DNA of 64,000 nucleotides from Mycobacteroides sp. CBMA 271. Lineage in GTDB: Bacteria; Actinomycetota; Actinomycetes; Mycobacteriales; Mycobacteriaceae. The position numbers were made by a program, and so were the translations under genes. The notes below the pieces were generated by a model that saw nothing but the letters and a program-made list of their open reading frames with translations, was not told the DNA's origin and ran no database searches. The stretch spans positions 186,001 to 250,000 of the forward strand of contig NZ_VTHB01000005.1 of NCBI RefSeq assembly GCF_009729205.1. The letters are read 5' to 3'. Positions 35,264 to 44,414 of the stretch are shown here, piece by piece. Within the stretch, counting starts at the first letter, position 1; every line of letters starts with the position of its first letter.

Positions 35264-36578
35264 CCGGGACCGGACCAGGAGCAGCCACCCGCTCTTCTGC
35301 CTCGGTCTTCTCGACACAGTAGGCGTATACCGAAGCAACAAGGCAGATCCGCAAGCATGTCACCAACGTGTCTGCCAGCAGGAAGATGAGCCCACCGGGG
35401 CCATACCAAAAAGTTGCGTCATGCCAATCCATTAACCACGCGAAGCCCCGCAACAGATAACCGGATTCGATGGACAGCCGGTAAAAGCTGTCCGTGACCG
35501 ACAGCCAGGCGGTCCCCACGAATGCCAGCACGTAGACCGACAGCGGAAGCAGCCCCGCGTGCAGCAGCGGGCGCGCCGAATTGACGATGGTGCTGTACTT
35601 GCCGAAGAACCCGGTGAACTGGTTCTTGACCCACGCCCATGACTTTTCCACCAAGGTGGGGGGTGCCACCGCCAACCGCTCCTGGACGCGCTGCTGCAGG
35701 CGTTCCTGCGCTGGCGTCGCACGATCGATCATCGCCGCGCCACGCTCGCCGACGACGCCACGCGCTGCGCCGCGCCACGTTGCGGCCGCCGACACCCCGT
35801 ACACCAGGCCGGCAATCGCCAGCCACAGCAGCGGCATCGCCGCGACGTCCCAGACGGTATGCCAAATGGCGGTGACGATGTTGGAACCGATGCGGATCGG
35901 TGCGTACTCGTGGACCAGATGCTCCTTGGCGGCGTTGTACCACACCACGAGCCGTCGCTCGGAGAACCACTTCGACGGCTCCAGGATCACGGTCGCACCC
36001 TTGCTGGCGGCGAAGGACAGGGTGAGAAAGACCAGAAAAATCTGCAGGTACAACCGAATTGCCGCAAACCACTTGGGAGTACGCGCCTCGAACCATTTCA
36101 GGACGTGCTGCAGAACGAATGCGCCAATGATCAGCGCCCACGCCACATCGGAGATCGGGATATCGGACGGATCCAGCTGCGTCACCTTGTCCTGGGCGCT
36201 GGAGATACCCATGTAGTACAGGCTGGTGGCGCCGAAGGCGATCCAATCGTCCTTGAGCATCTGCCAGCCGATGTAGATGGCGAAGAATGGGACCACCACA
36301 TTCGAGAAGAGGTCGACGCCGTTGGCAGCTGTTCTGGGCAGACGTTCCAACGCAGGGATGGCGCGCCGCAGCACCATGAACATCGCGACAAACGATGCGA
36401 GGCGCGAGAAGCCCGCGAAAGGCATGAGCAGGTCGGCCCACAGTGCGTTGTCTGCACCCACCCAGGCCGCGAGCCCGATGGCGACGTTTCGTCCCAGCAG
36501 TCCCAGCAGGTAACACGCGGCCAGCTGCGGCAGATACATCACCCACAGGCGCAGCGGCCGCAACAACAGATTCCCCAC
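35241..36578 (-). CDS. Polytopic membrane protein convergent with the three-gene module
   Basis: 445 residues from GTG 36578 (VGNLLLRPLRLWVMYLPQL); the longer frame is Arg-rich shadow. About eight hydrophobic spans are seen: residues ~12-45, 58-75, ~95-115, ~145-165, ~178-200, ~250-270, ~350-375 and ~410-435. A long hydrophilic loop around residues 280-345 contains RATPAQERLQQRVQERLA, likely a coiled helix. No transporter or enzyme signature recognised. Tail-to-tail overlap with module gene 3 by 23 bases suggests the four genes have long been neighbours. The start lacks a strong ribosome site and is the least certain part. Confidence 0.68.
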   Translation of the reverse strand: MGNLLLRPLRLWVMYLPQLAACYLLGLLGRNVAIGLAAWVGADNALWADLLMPFAGFSRLASFVAMFMVLRRAIPALERLPRTAANGVDLFSNVVVPFFAIYIGWQMLKDDWIAFGATSLYYMGISSAQDKVTQLDPSDIPISDVAWALIIGAFVLQHVLKWFEARTPKWFAAIRLYLQIFLVFLTLSFAASKGATVILEPSKWFSERRLVVWYNAAKEHLVHEYAPIRIGSNIVTAIWHTVWDVAAMPLLWLAIAGLVYGVSAAATWRGAARGVVGERGAAMIDRATPAQERLQQRVQERLAVAPPTLVEKSWAWVKNQFTGFFGKYSTIVNSARPLLHAGLLPLSVYVLAFVGTAWLSVTDSFYRLSIESGYLLRGFAWLMDWHDATFWYGPGGLIFLLADTLVTCLRICLVASVYAYCVEKTEAEERVAAPGPVPVTASVAP

Positions 36579-36720
36579 CGGGCCATCGTAGTGGCTCCTA
36601 TCACGCGATCGCGTCCGATCGGGTGTTGGGATTCGGCGAGCCGGGCACCCCCGTTGTGACAGGATAAGCGGGCCCTCACCAGGGCTACCTGCGTCGATGA
36701 TCGGCATCTAAGGAGTGGCA

Positions 36721-39690
36721 GTGCCCTTCAATCTCTCCTCCTTGACCAAGCCCGTCGCACGCCTGGCGGCGACCGCCCAGAACGGTCTGGAAGTGCTGCG
36801 GCTCGGCGGACTCGAGACGGGCAGCACTGCCTCGCCGCACCAGATCGTCGAGAGCGTGCCCATGTACCGCCTGCGCCGCTACTTCCCGCCCATCTCGCCA
36901 GGGGAAGACGCGGGTCCGGTGGTCCTCATGGTGCACCCGATGATGATGGCCGCCGATATGTGGGACGTCGCGCAGGAGGGCGGCGCCGTCGGCATCCTGA
37001 ATCGGGCCGGCATTGATCCCTGGGTCATCGACTTCGGCAGCCCCGACCGGATGGCCGGCGGCATGGAACGCACCCTGTCCGATCACGTCGTAGCCGTCAG
37101 CGACGCCATCGAAACCGTGCATCGCATCACGGGCCGTCAGGTACACCTGGCCGGGTATTCCCAAGGTGGCATGTTCTGCTATCAGACTGCAGCACTGCGT
37201 AAGTCGCGCACCATCGCGAGCATCATCACCTTCGGATCCCCGGTGGATGCCAATGCCGCGATGCCTATGGGTCTACCGGCCGGACTGACCGCCGATATCG
37301 CCGAGTTCATGGCAGACCATGTCTTCAGCCGGTTCTCGATTCCGGCGTGGTCGGCCCGGATCGGGTTCCAGATGCTCGACCCGGTCAAGACCATCAAGGG
37401 CCGCCTGGATTTCCTGCGGCAGTTGCATGACCGCGACGCGCTGCTACCGCGTGAGCAGCAGCGCAAGTTTCTCGCCAACGAGGGCTGGATCGCCTGGTCC
37501 GGCCCGGCGATCGCCGAGTTGCTGCGCCAGTTCGTGGTGCACAACCGCATGACCACCGGCGGCTTCACCGTCAACGATCGCGTGGTCACTCTCGGCGATA
37601 TCACCTGCCCGGTGCTCGCGGTGGTGGGCGAGGTCGACGACATCGGGCAGCCTGCTTCGGTGCGCGGCATCCTGCGCGCCGCGCCGAAGGCCGATGTGTA
37701 CGAGTACCTGATTCGCGCCGGCCACTTTGGGCTGGTGGTCGGCTCGACAGCCGTGGCCCAGACCTGGCCGACGGTAAGTCAATGGGTGCGGTGGCGCGAC
37801 GGTGATGCGCCCAAACCCCCGTCGGTCGACCTCATGTACGAACACGAAAGTGGTCAGCTGGACGGCGGCGGCGTCCCGCTGACTTCGCGCGTCGCGCATG
37901 GTTTGAGCACCACTACCGAGGTCGCGATCACCGCCGCACGTACCGCGGGTGCGGCCGCGGCGGCCGCCAACAAGTCCGTGAAATCTATTGCCGTCGAGGC
38001 GGTTCGCACGCTACCTCGGTTGACGCGCCTGGGCCAGATCCATGATCACACCCGCATCTCGATGGGCCGGTTGATGACCGAGCAAGCTCGTCGTACCCCG
38101 AACGGTGAGTGCTTCCTGTTCGACGGCCGGGTGCACACCTATGAGGCGGTGGACCGGCGCATCAACAACGTGGTCAAGGGTCTCATCGAGGTGGGCGTCC
38201 GCCAGGGTGTCCGGGTGGGGATTCTGATGGAAACCCGCCCCAGCGCACTGGTCGCGATCGCCGCGTTGTCCCGCCTGGGTGCCGTTGCGGTATTGCTTCC
38301 GCCCGATGCCGACCTCGAAGTCGCCGTGAAGCTGGGAGAGATATCCGAGCTGCTCACCGATCCGCCGAATCTTCCTGTTGCACAGGATCTTCCCGTGCAC
38401 GTGCTGGTGCTCGGCGCTGCGGCCAATCGCGACCTATCGGTGCCCGACGATAGCTCGGTCATCGATATGGAAAAGATCGATCCCGACGCTGTCGAGCTGC
38501 CCGGCTGGTACCGACCCGATCCGGGGCAGGCTCGCGATCTGGCATTCGTGATGTTCAGCGGATACGGATCCAAGCTGGTCCCCAAGCAGATCACCAATCA
38601 CCGTTGGGCGTTATCGGCCTTCGGCACCGCCTCAGCGGCCGCGCTCAATACCAACGACACCGTGTACTGCCTCACCCCGCTGCACCACCAATCGGGCCTG
38701 TTGGTCAGCCTCGGCGGTGCGGTGGCCGGCGGTGCGCGGATTGCGTTGTCGCGTGGACTGAATCCCGACCGGTTCGTCCAGGAGATCCACCAGTACGGCG
38801 TCACGGTCGTGTCCTACACCTGGGCCATGATGCACGAAGTCATCGATGACCCGGCCCTTACCCTGGGTGTCCATCACCCGGTGCGGCTGTTTATCGGATC
38901 CGGTATGCCGTCGGGGCTGTGGCGACGCGTCACCGACAAGTTCGACCCGGCACGTGTCGTCGAGTTCTTTGCGACGACCGATGGGGAGGCGGTACTAGCC
39001 AACGTGTCCGGCACCAAGGTCGGCAGCAAGGGGCGGCCGCTGCCCGGTGGTGGCAAGATTCGACTGGCAGCGTACGACCCCGTCGACGACGTGATCATTG
39101 AGGACGAGGACGGTTTCGTCCAGATCGCCAGGCCCGGCGAGGTCGGCCTGCTGCTGGCCAAGCCCCCGGGTGACGTCGACCCCGCCGCCGCGGTACGACG
39201 CGGCGTCTTCGCACCCGGGGACACCTGGGTGTCCTCGGAGTCGCTGTTCCGGACGGACGAGGACGGCGACTACTGGATGCTCGATGGCCGCAACACGGCC
39301 ATCCGCACCGCGAACGGCGTCGTGTACGCCGAAGCCACCAGCCACGCGTTGGGCTCCGTGACCGCCATCGACCTGGTTGCCACCTACCCGGTGGAGACGG
39401 GCGACACCAGCATCGCGGTGACGGCCGTGGTGCTGCGACCGGGAGAGGCGCTATCTCCGGCCGACCTATCGGAAGCCTTTGCCTCCGTTCCGATCTCCGA
39501 GCGGCCGGACATCATCAAGGTCGTGCCGAATCTGCCGCTCAGCGCGACCTATCGGCCGTCCACCACACACCTGCGGGCCTTGGGACTGCCGAAGCCGGGG
39601 CGGCAGACCTGGCACCTCGACCCGAAATCCGGTGCCTATCAGCGACTTACCGCCGCGACCTATGACACGCTGCAGGAGGCCATGCCGTAG
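36721..39690 (+). CDS. Alpha/beta-hydrolase–acyl-CoA-synthetase fusion (Rv1683-like)
   Basis: 989 residues. The N-terminal half (~1-370) is an alpha/beta-hydrolase of the PHA-synthase/lipase type, with GYSQGG near residue 150 as nucleophile elbow and RAGHFGLV near 340 for the His. The C-terminal half (~440-989) has the fold of an adenylate-forming synthetase with TPLHHQSGLLVSLGG, DYWMLDGRNTAIRTANGVVY and LPLSATYRPST. The normal ATP loop (TSGTTGxPK) is replaced by FSGYGSKLVPKQIT, and the usual final catalytic Lys position reads as TYRPST, so adenylation may be lost or altered. It resembles Rv1683, annotated as bifunctional lipase/acyl-CoA synthase. Start GTG 36721 fits AAGGAG at 36710-36715. 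Confidence 0.85.
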   Translation: MPFNLSSLTKPVARLAATAQNGLEVLRLGGLETGSTASPHQIVESVPMYRLRRYFPPISPGEDAGPVVLMVHPMMMAADMWDVAQEGGAVGILNRAGIDPWVIDFGSPDRMAGGMERTLSDHVVAVSDAIETVHRITGRQVHLAGYSQGGMFCYQTAALRKSRTIASIITFGSPVDANAAMPMGLPAGLTADIAEFMADHVFSRFSIPAWSARIGFQMLDPVKTIKGRLDFLRQLHDRDALLPREQQRKFLANEGWIAWSGPAIAELLRQFVVHNRMTTGGFTVNDRVVTLGDITCPVLAVVGEVDDIGQPASVRGILRAAPKADVYEYLIRAGHFGLVVGSTAVAQTWPTVSQWVRWRDGDAPKPPSVDLMYEHESGQLDGGGVPLTSRVAHGLSTTTEVAITAARTAGAAAAAANKSVKSIAVEAVRTLPRLTRLGQIHDHTRISMGRLMTEQARRTPNGECFLFDGRVHTYEAVDRRINNVVKGLIEVGVRQGVRVGILMETRPSALVAIAALSRLGAVAVLLPPDADLEVAVKLGEISELLTDPPNLPVAQDLPVHVLVLGAAANRDLSVPDDSSVIDMEKIDPDAVELPGWYRPDPGQARDLAFVMFSGYGSKLVPKQITNHRWALSAFGTASAAALNTNDTVYCLTPLHHQSGLLVSLGGAVAGGARIALSRGLNPDRFVQEIHQYGVTVVSYTWAMMHEVIDDPALTLGVHHPVRLFIGSGMPSGLWRRVTDKFDPARVVEFFATTDGEAVLANVSGTKVGSKGRPLPGGGKIRLAAYDPVDDVIIEDEDGFVQIARPGEVGLLLAKPPGDVDPAAAVRRGVFAPGDTWVSSESLFRTDEDGDYWMLDGRNTAIRTANGVVYAEATSHALGSVTAIDLVATYPVETGDTSIAVTAVVLRPGEALSPADLSEAFASVPISERPDIIKVVPNLPLSATYRPSTTHLRALGLPKPGRQTWHLDPKSGAYQRLTAATYDTLQEAMP

Positions 39691-39742
39691 CGAAGGCAGC
39701 GGTGACGCGCGAGCTAGCCGTTCGACACGGCCGCGGGCCGGG

Positions 39743-40339
39743 TCAGCGAAGCGACTCGATGCGGACGGCGAGGGTCGAGGTCCACTCTGCGACAAAGTCC
39801 TCATCGGCGATCGCGACTCCGGACGACGCCAATAGCCCATTGGCGACGCGCTTACCCATCAGTGCGTTGATGCCCACCACCGCAATCGCTTTGGCCTCGG
39901 CGGCGGGGACGTCGGGTGCCCACCCCCGGATCCATTCCGACAGTTCCCCGTACATGCTGTCGAACAGCGCCGCAAGGGCATTCGTGAGTCGCTCCGGACG
40001 CCCGGCCGGAACACTGGAAGCGAGCTGAAACAGCTGGCTCTCCTCGTCCAGTACTACCAAGACATATCTGCCGAGCATCGTCAGTTCGTTGCGAAGATCT
40101 CCGAGCCCGACGAAGAGCGAACGAATGTCTTGCATGGCCCGGCGCCGATCCAGTTGCCTATCGATGCCCGCATCCAGGAGTGCCTCTTTGGACTTGAAGT
40201 GGTGATACAGCCCGCCGGAACCTGGCGTCAGCCCGGCAGCCTTCTCGATCTGCGCGACGCTCGTCGCCTTGTACCCCTGCTCGCCGAAGAGCCGCATCGC
40301 CTCGACGATCAGGCGATCCTTGGTACTCGTTTCCACCAT
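39743..40339 (-). CDS. TetR-family regulator of the ABC1/P450 cassette
   Basis: 198 residues from ATG 40339. N-terminal HTH (~5-50: TKDRLIVEAMRLFGEQGYKA, TSVAQIEKAAGLTPGSGGLYHHFKSKEALL) is textbook TetR, followed by an all-helical ligand domain. An upstream GTG at 40360 falls inside one of the two operators and is not favoured. Divergent from the ABC1-kinase and P450 genes with two identical-arm palindromes between, it most likely represses both directions until an unknown small lipophilic ligand binds. Confidence 0.85.
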   Translation of the reverse strand: MVETSTKDRLIVEAMRLFGEQGYKATSVAQIEKAAGLTPGSGGLYHHFKSKEALLDAGIDRQLDRRRAMQDIRSLFVGLGDLRNELTMLGRYVLVVLDEESQLFQLASSVPAGRPERLTNALAALFDSMYGELSEWIRGWAPDVPAAEAKAIAVVGINALMGKRVANGLLASSGVAIADEDFVAEWTSTLAVRIESLR

Positions 40340-40350
40340 TGACAGCTCCA

Positions 40351-40383
40351 AAGTGACCACTTAGTGTTTCCAAGTGAGCACTT
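40351..40383. promoter_or_regulatory. Twin TetR operators between divergent genes
   Basis: Two 12-base palindromes, AAGTGACCACTT (40351-40362) and AAGTGAGCACTT (40372-40383), share AAGTG/CACTT arms. Their starts are 21 bases apart, two helical turns, so two dimers would bind the same DNA face. They lie between the TetR start (40339) and the ABC1 start (40420). Confidence 0.75.
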
Positions 40384-40419
40384 TATCAGCTCGATACGCT
40401 CGGCGATAGGGAGGTCACG

Positions 40420-41853
40420 ATGGCCGGCGAGGACGGAATCACGCGGGGGAGAATGCGGCGCACCATGCCGTTGGCCGGATTCACGGCACGCGCCGCAGGC
40501 GGTCGATTGGTCGCAGGCATACGTGAAAAGGCTGGCGACGTTGGGGCAGTGAGGCGGTTCCATGAGCACACCGCCGAGCAGTACGCCGAGTACCTGGGTC
40601 ACTCCAAGGGCGTGCTCATGAAGGTCGGGCAAATGCTGTCGATGGTGGATATGGCCCACATCGGGGAAGGGAACTTCTCGCCGTATCAGAAAGCCTTGAG
40701 CCGTCTCCAGGCCGACGCGCCGCCCATGGCGCCGCAGCTCGCTCGTGACGTGCTGGAGGCCGATCTCGGACGCACCGTTGAGGAAATCTTTGCCGAGTTT
40801 TCCGACGAGCCGATGGCTGCGGCGTCGATTGGGCAGGTACATCGCGCCGTGCTGCACGACGGCCGGCAGGTGGCAGTAAAGATCCAGTACCCCGGTGTGG
40901 CACAGGCGATCCGGGATGACCTCGCCAACACAGAGTTGGTGACCACCTTTATGCGACTCGGGATGTCGGCCACAGGGATCGCTCGAGTGGACCTGCGTGA
41001 AATGGCCGAGGAGATTGCCGCTCGAATCTCCGAAGAGGTCGACTACCGGTACGAAGCCGCAAGCATCACGGCATTCAGCGAGCTGTACCGGGCGCATCCG
41101 TTCATCCGAGTTCCCGAGCTGATCCCCGAGGCCTGCGGTGACAAGGTCCTGACGATGACCTTTGTCGAGGGTCTCGATTGGGCCGCTGCCCAAGAGGCCG
41201 GACAAGAGTTGAAAGACTCATGGGGAGAGGTGATCTGGCGTTTTGTCGGCGGGTCGCTCTGCCACTCCAACCTTTTTCACGCGGACCCACACCCCGGCAA
41301 CTACCGTTTTGGGACCGACGGATCTGTGGGGATCGTCGATTTCGGTTGCGTGAGGCGATATACCGAGGTGCAGCGTCGCCAGATCGTCGATCTGATGTTC
41401 GGGATGGGATACCTGAAGCCCGATGAGTGGCGGCACCTAATGGTCAAGGGCGGCTTCATACCCACGGATTCGACCATATCGGCCGAGGATGCGTATTCCT
41501 GGATGGCGGAGGCTTATCAAGAGTTTCTGGCGCCACAGCCGGTCACCTACGACAGAGAGACCGCCGATCGTTCGGCTCGAAGGACATTCAGTATCGGCGA
41601 CCCGCGGGTCCGCCAATTCACGGTCCCCGGCGAACACACCTACTTCGGACGAATCACCTTTGGTATCAACATCATTCTCGGAACGCTCGGGTGCACTTTC
41701 CATGCCCGCGGGATGATAGAAGACCTTGCCGGCCTCGCAGATCCCGTGTCACCGCTCGGCATCCAGCATCGCGCGTGGGTGCTCGAGCGCGGGCTGCCCT
41801 TCGGGCTGGATGACCACGAGGAACATCGCCAGCGCGCCTCTCGGATTGGATGA
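40420..41853 (+). CDS. ABC1/UbiB (ADCK)-family atypical kinase
   Basis: 477 residues. Family hallmarks: the KxGQ motif in LMKVGQMLS (~68-71), the Ala-rich loop AAASIGQVH (~132), the ATP-binding Lys in VAVKIQYPG (~153), the catalytic-loop element HADPHPGN (~287) and the metal Asp in VDFGCVR (~305). In other organisms these proteins support ubiquinone or other isoprenoid-lipid metabolism by ATPase/kinase activity. Mycobacteria use menaquinone, so the substrate is open. The P450 gene overlaps its stop (ATGA), suggesting shared function. Confidence 0.88.
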   Translation: MAGEDGITRGRMRRTMPLAGFTARAAGGRLVAGIREKAGDVGAVRRFHEHTAEQYAEYLGHSKGVLMKVGQMLSMVDMAHIGEGNFSPYQKALSRLQADAPPMAPQLARDVLEADLGRTVEEIFAEFSDEPMAAASIGQVHRAVLHDGRQVAVKIQYPGVAQAIRDDLANTELVTTFMRLGMSATGIARVDLREMAEEIAARISEEVDYRYEAASITAFSELYRAHPFIRVPELIPEACGDKVLTMTFVEGLDWAAAQEAGQELKDSWGEVIWRFVGGSLCHSNLFHADPHPGNYRFGTDGSVGIVDFGCVRRYTEVQRRQIVDLMFGMGYLKPDEWRHLMVKGGFIPTDSTISAEDAYSWMAEAYQEFLAPQPVTYDRETADRSARRTFSIGDPRVRQFTVPGEHTYFGRITFGINIILGTLGCTFHARGMIEDLAGLADPVSPLGIQHRAWVLERGLPFGLDDHEEHRQRASRIG

Positions 41854-43046
41854 TCATGACAACTGTCGATAGTCCCGATATTCGACGCCTTCCGTGGAAT
41901 GCGACGAACCCATACCCGTACTACGAGGACCAGCGCCGACGCGGCGCGGTGATCCGTGATGACGCAAACGAGGTGTGGCTGGTGCTCGGGTACCGCGCTG
42001 CTCGGCAGGTACTCAGTGACGCCGGCTGGACCAGCGACGCCACCGATACACCCCAATTCAGGGATCTGACGGCCGTCGCCGGGCCCGACATGTTCTCGAG
42101 CTCCATGCTCTTCTCCGACGGCGATAATCACCGTCGGCTCCGCGGATCAGTGCGGGATGTGTTCACCTCCAACTTTATTGGCGGTCTGCGCGACGGAATC
42201 GAAGCGATCGCCAGTGCTGCGATCGCCCAGGTGCCGGTGGGAACCACCGTCGACTTCATGTCGGAGATCGCACTGCCGCTGCCGATTGCCGTCGTCTCCG
42301 CCTGGCTGGACCTGGAACCCGATTCCTCGCGACTGCTCCGTGACGAATCACCGGCCATCGCCCGAATGCTCGGCGCGTTGGGTCCTTCTGAGACAGCCGC
42401 CTTCGACGCCGGCATCGGCGCGTTCATGACGTTGATGACCGAACTCTTGCCGGTGGCAGCCGACCGTCGCGGACACCCCGGCGAGGATCTGATCAGCCAC
42501 CTGGCTGCCGATGCCAACCTCGAGCTCGAAGATGTCGTCGTCACGGCCGTCACCATCGCGGTCGCCGGGCACGAGACCACCGCCAACCTGTTGGGCACCG
42601 CGATGCTGCGGCTGCTCACCCCTTTCCCCGACGGATCCCGATTGCTTGACCAATGCGCAGGCGTGGACAACGCGCTCATCACCGAACTGCTGCGCCTCGA
42701 CGGGCCGGTGCAGGCCGTGGGTCGCGTCGCGACACAGCGACACGACCTCGACGGCGCGCACATCAGCATCGGTGAGCAGGCGCTGGTGATCATCGCCGCC
42801 GCAAACCGGGACCCCGACATCTTCGATAACCCCACGGATTTCCGTCCAAGCCGAGGGGGGCCACTGCCGCTGTCATTCGGATACGGTGCGCATCACTGCC
42901 TGGGTAACGCGCTTGCCCGGTTGGAAACCGAGATCGCGTTGCGCGGGATCCTCGCCCGCGATCCTGTTCTCGCAGGTCCGCCGGTATGGCGGGACACCCC
43001 CGCAATTCGCGGACCGGTACACCTGCCCGTCGCCTTCCGCTGCTGA
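41850..43046 (+). CDS. Cytochrome P450
   Basis: 398 residues (ATG 41850; a second ATG at 41856 is equally possible). I-helix AGHETT at ~240 for oxygen activation, K-helix ELLRLDGPVQ (ExxR) at ~277, and the haem-ligand loop FGYGAHHCLG with Cys at ~350. A soluble bacterial class I P450 needing ferredoxin and reductase, neither of which is nearby. Substrate unknown. Overlap with the ABC1-kinase gene and shared TetR operators make these a functional pair. Confidence 0.93.
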   Translation: MIMTTVDSPDIRRLPWNATNPYPYYEDQRRRGAVIRDDANEVWLVLGYRAARQVLSDAGWTSDATDTPQFRDLTAVAGPDMFSSSMLFSDGDNHRRLRGSVRDVFTSNFIGGLRDGIEAIASAAIAQVPVGTTVDFMSEIALPLPIAVVSAWLDLEPDSSRLLRDESPAIARMLGALGPSETAAFDAGIGAFMTLMTELLPVAADRRGHPGEDLISHLAADANLELEDVVVTAVTIAVAGHETTANLLGTAMLRLLTPFPDGSRLLDQCAGVDNALITELLRLDGPVQAVGRVATQRHDLDGAHISIGEQALVIIAAANRDPDIFDNPTDFRPSRGGPLPLSFGYGAHHCLGNALARLETEIALRGILARDPVLAGPPVWRDTPAIRGPVHLPVAFRC

Positions 43047-43110
43047 GATGCCTGGTTGTTGTTAGGCTGGCGGCTCAGCACTTCCCGGGAACACCAGAAG
43101 GAACTCGTCA

Positions 43111-43599
43111 ATGCCAACAATGCCGAGACGCGTAAGCGCCCTCGCAGGCACCGCGCTGGCCGCCGTCGGTCTATCTGCTGCCCTGGTGTTCGGGCCCGGC
43201 GTGGGCACTGCCAGCGCCGACGTACTCGACGACATCGCGCACGAGTACTCCATCGGAACCAGCGGCGGTCAGGTCTCGAACCTGGTCCGTACGTCCCTGC
43301 AGCTGCGGTCCAAGGGCGCCCAGGTCAGTTCGGCACAAAATGACGCCCTCAAAGCCGCACTCGACAAGCGGCCTAGCCAGATGCCGCTGATCAATGCGCT
43401 GAAGTCGGTCATCGCAACGCAGTCCCAATTCCTCAAGGCCGCTCAGAAGCCACAGCAGCCCGTCCACATCGGTATCACCGGCACCAACGGAACTAACAAC
43501 CCAAACGGTGGGCCGCCGAACGTCAATCCCGGCCCGGGTATCGGCGTCAGCGGTGGCGGCGGTCAGGAAATCTTCAACAAGAACATCCCGCTCGGCTGA
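43111..43599 (+). CDS. Secreted protein, mycobacterial type, unknown function
   Basis: 162 residues. Signal peptide at 1-36 (RR motif, then ALAGTALAAVGLSAALVFGPG, cleavage near TASADV). The mature N-terminal part is helical and compact (DVLDDIAHEYSIGTSGGQVS to ~110), and the C-terminal 45 residues are Gly/Asn/Pro-rich and disordered (GITGTNGTNNPNGGPPN). No Cys after the signal peptide. A TAGGCT -10-like element and AGAAGGA ribosome site precede the ATG. I do not recognise a named family. It sits 64 bases behind the P450 gene and could be read from the same transcript. Confidence 0.75.
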   Translation: MPTMPRRVSALAGTALAAVGLSAALVFGPGVGTASADVLDDIAHEYSIGTSGGQVSNLVRTSLQLRSKGAQVSSAQNDALKAALDKRPSQMPLINALKSVIATQSQFLKAAQKPQQPVHIGITGTNGTNNPNGGPPNVNPGPGIGVSGGGGQEIFNKNIPLG

Positions 43600-43610
43600 T
43601 ATCCCTTGAC

Positions 43611-43823
43611 ATGACTCTTGACGCTGCGCTACTCAACATCCTGGTGTGCCCGATCGACCGCGGGGCGCTCCTGCTCGTTGGTGACGAGCACCACGGCCTC
43701 CTGTACAACCCTCGCCTGCGTAAGGCGTACCGGATCGAGGACTCGATCCCGGTGCTCTTGCCCGACGAGGCGCGCGACGTGTCCGACGAGGAGCACGAGC
43801 GACTCACTCAGTCAGCTCTCTGA
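43611..43823 (+). CDS. Trm112-family small protein (Rv1684-like)
   Basis: 70 residues, with LLNILVCPIDRGALLL near the N-terminus and YRIEDSIPVLLPDEA near the C-terminus, the pattern of Trm112-type proteins. These are small activators or partners of methyltransferases. Only one Cys is present, so zinc binding of the four-Cys kind is absent. Twelve bases overlap the end of the convergent TetR gene. It corresponds to Rv1684 in my memory of the M. tuberculosis order. Confidence 0.8.
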   Translation: MTLDAALLNILVCPIDRGALLLVGDEHHGLLYNPRLRKAYRIEDSIPVLLPDEARDVSDEEHERLTQSAL

Positions 43824-44414
43824 CGGCAGGTCGCCGGTCAGATACCGCTGAATGTTCGGTCCGACCATATCCGCAATCTCGTCGGCAGACATCGAGGCGA
43901 TCGGTTCGAGCTTGATGATGTAGCGCGCCATCACGATGCCCAGCATCTGGGTCGCGGCGAACCCGGCGCGAAGCACACCCGATCCCACCGGGTTGTCGAC
44001 GCGATCACCAAGGGCCTTGAGCACGACATCGCGAAAGAACACCCGGACCAGACTGGTGTCTGTGCCACTGAGCTGGGACCGGACGGTGGCCAACATGCCG
44101 GCGCCCAACTCTGAGTCCCACACCGTCACCAGGAGTTTGGGCAACATGTGGCCAATATCGTCGGCCTTGGTCTGACGGAGGGGCTCAAGGAGCAGCTCAG
44201 GGTCGGCAGGCAGCTTGATGGACTCGCGGAACAGGTCGAGCTTGGTTCCGAAGTAGTGGTGTATCAGGGCGGGATCAACGCCCGCATCAGCGGCGATGGC
44301 CCGCATCGATGTCTTGTCGATTCCACTGGCTGAGAACAGTTTTCGCGCGCTGGCCAGAATTTCCTCGCGCGCCTTACTGGCGCCCGGGCGACGGCCGGGC
44401 CGCTTGGGCGTCAT
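43812..44414 (-). CDS. TetR-family regulator of the ABC exporter (Rv1685c-like)
   Basis: 200 residues from ATG 44414; the ATG overlaps the permease stop. HTH at ~10-55 (KAREEILASARKLFSASGID, TSMRAIAADAGVDPALIHHYFGTK), then a helical ligand domain of the TetR_C type. Third gene of the ATPase-permease-regulator operon, so it is co-expressed with the pump it presumably controls. The likely operator is the long palindrome over the ATPase start. Confidence 0.87.
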   Translation of the reverse strand: MTPKRPGRRPGASKAREEILASARKLFSASGIDKTSMRAIAADAGVDPALIHHYFGTKLDLFRESIKLPADPELLLEPLRQTKADDIGHMLPKLLVTVWDSELGAGMLATVRSQLSGTDTSLVRVFFRDVVLKALGDRVDNPVGSGVLRAGFAATQMLGIVMARYIIKLEPIASMSADEIADMVGPNIQRYLTGDLPSES

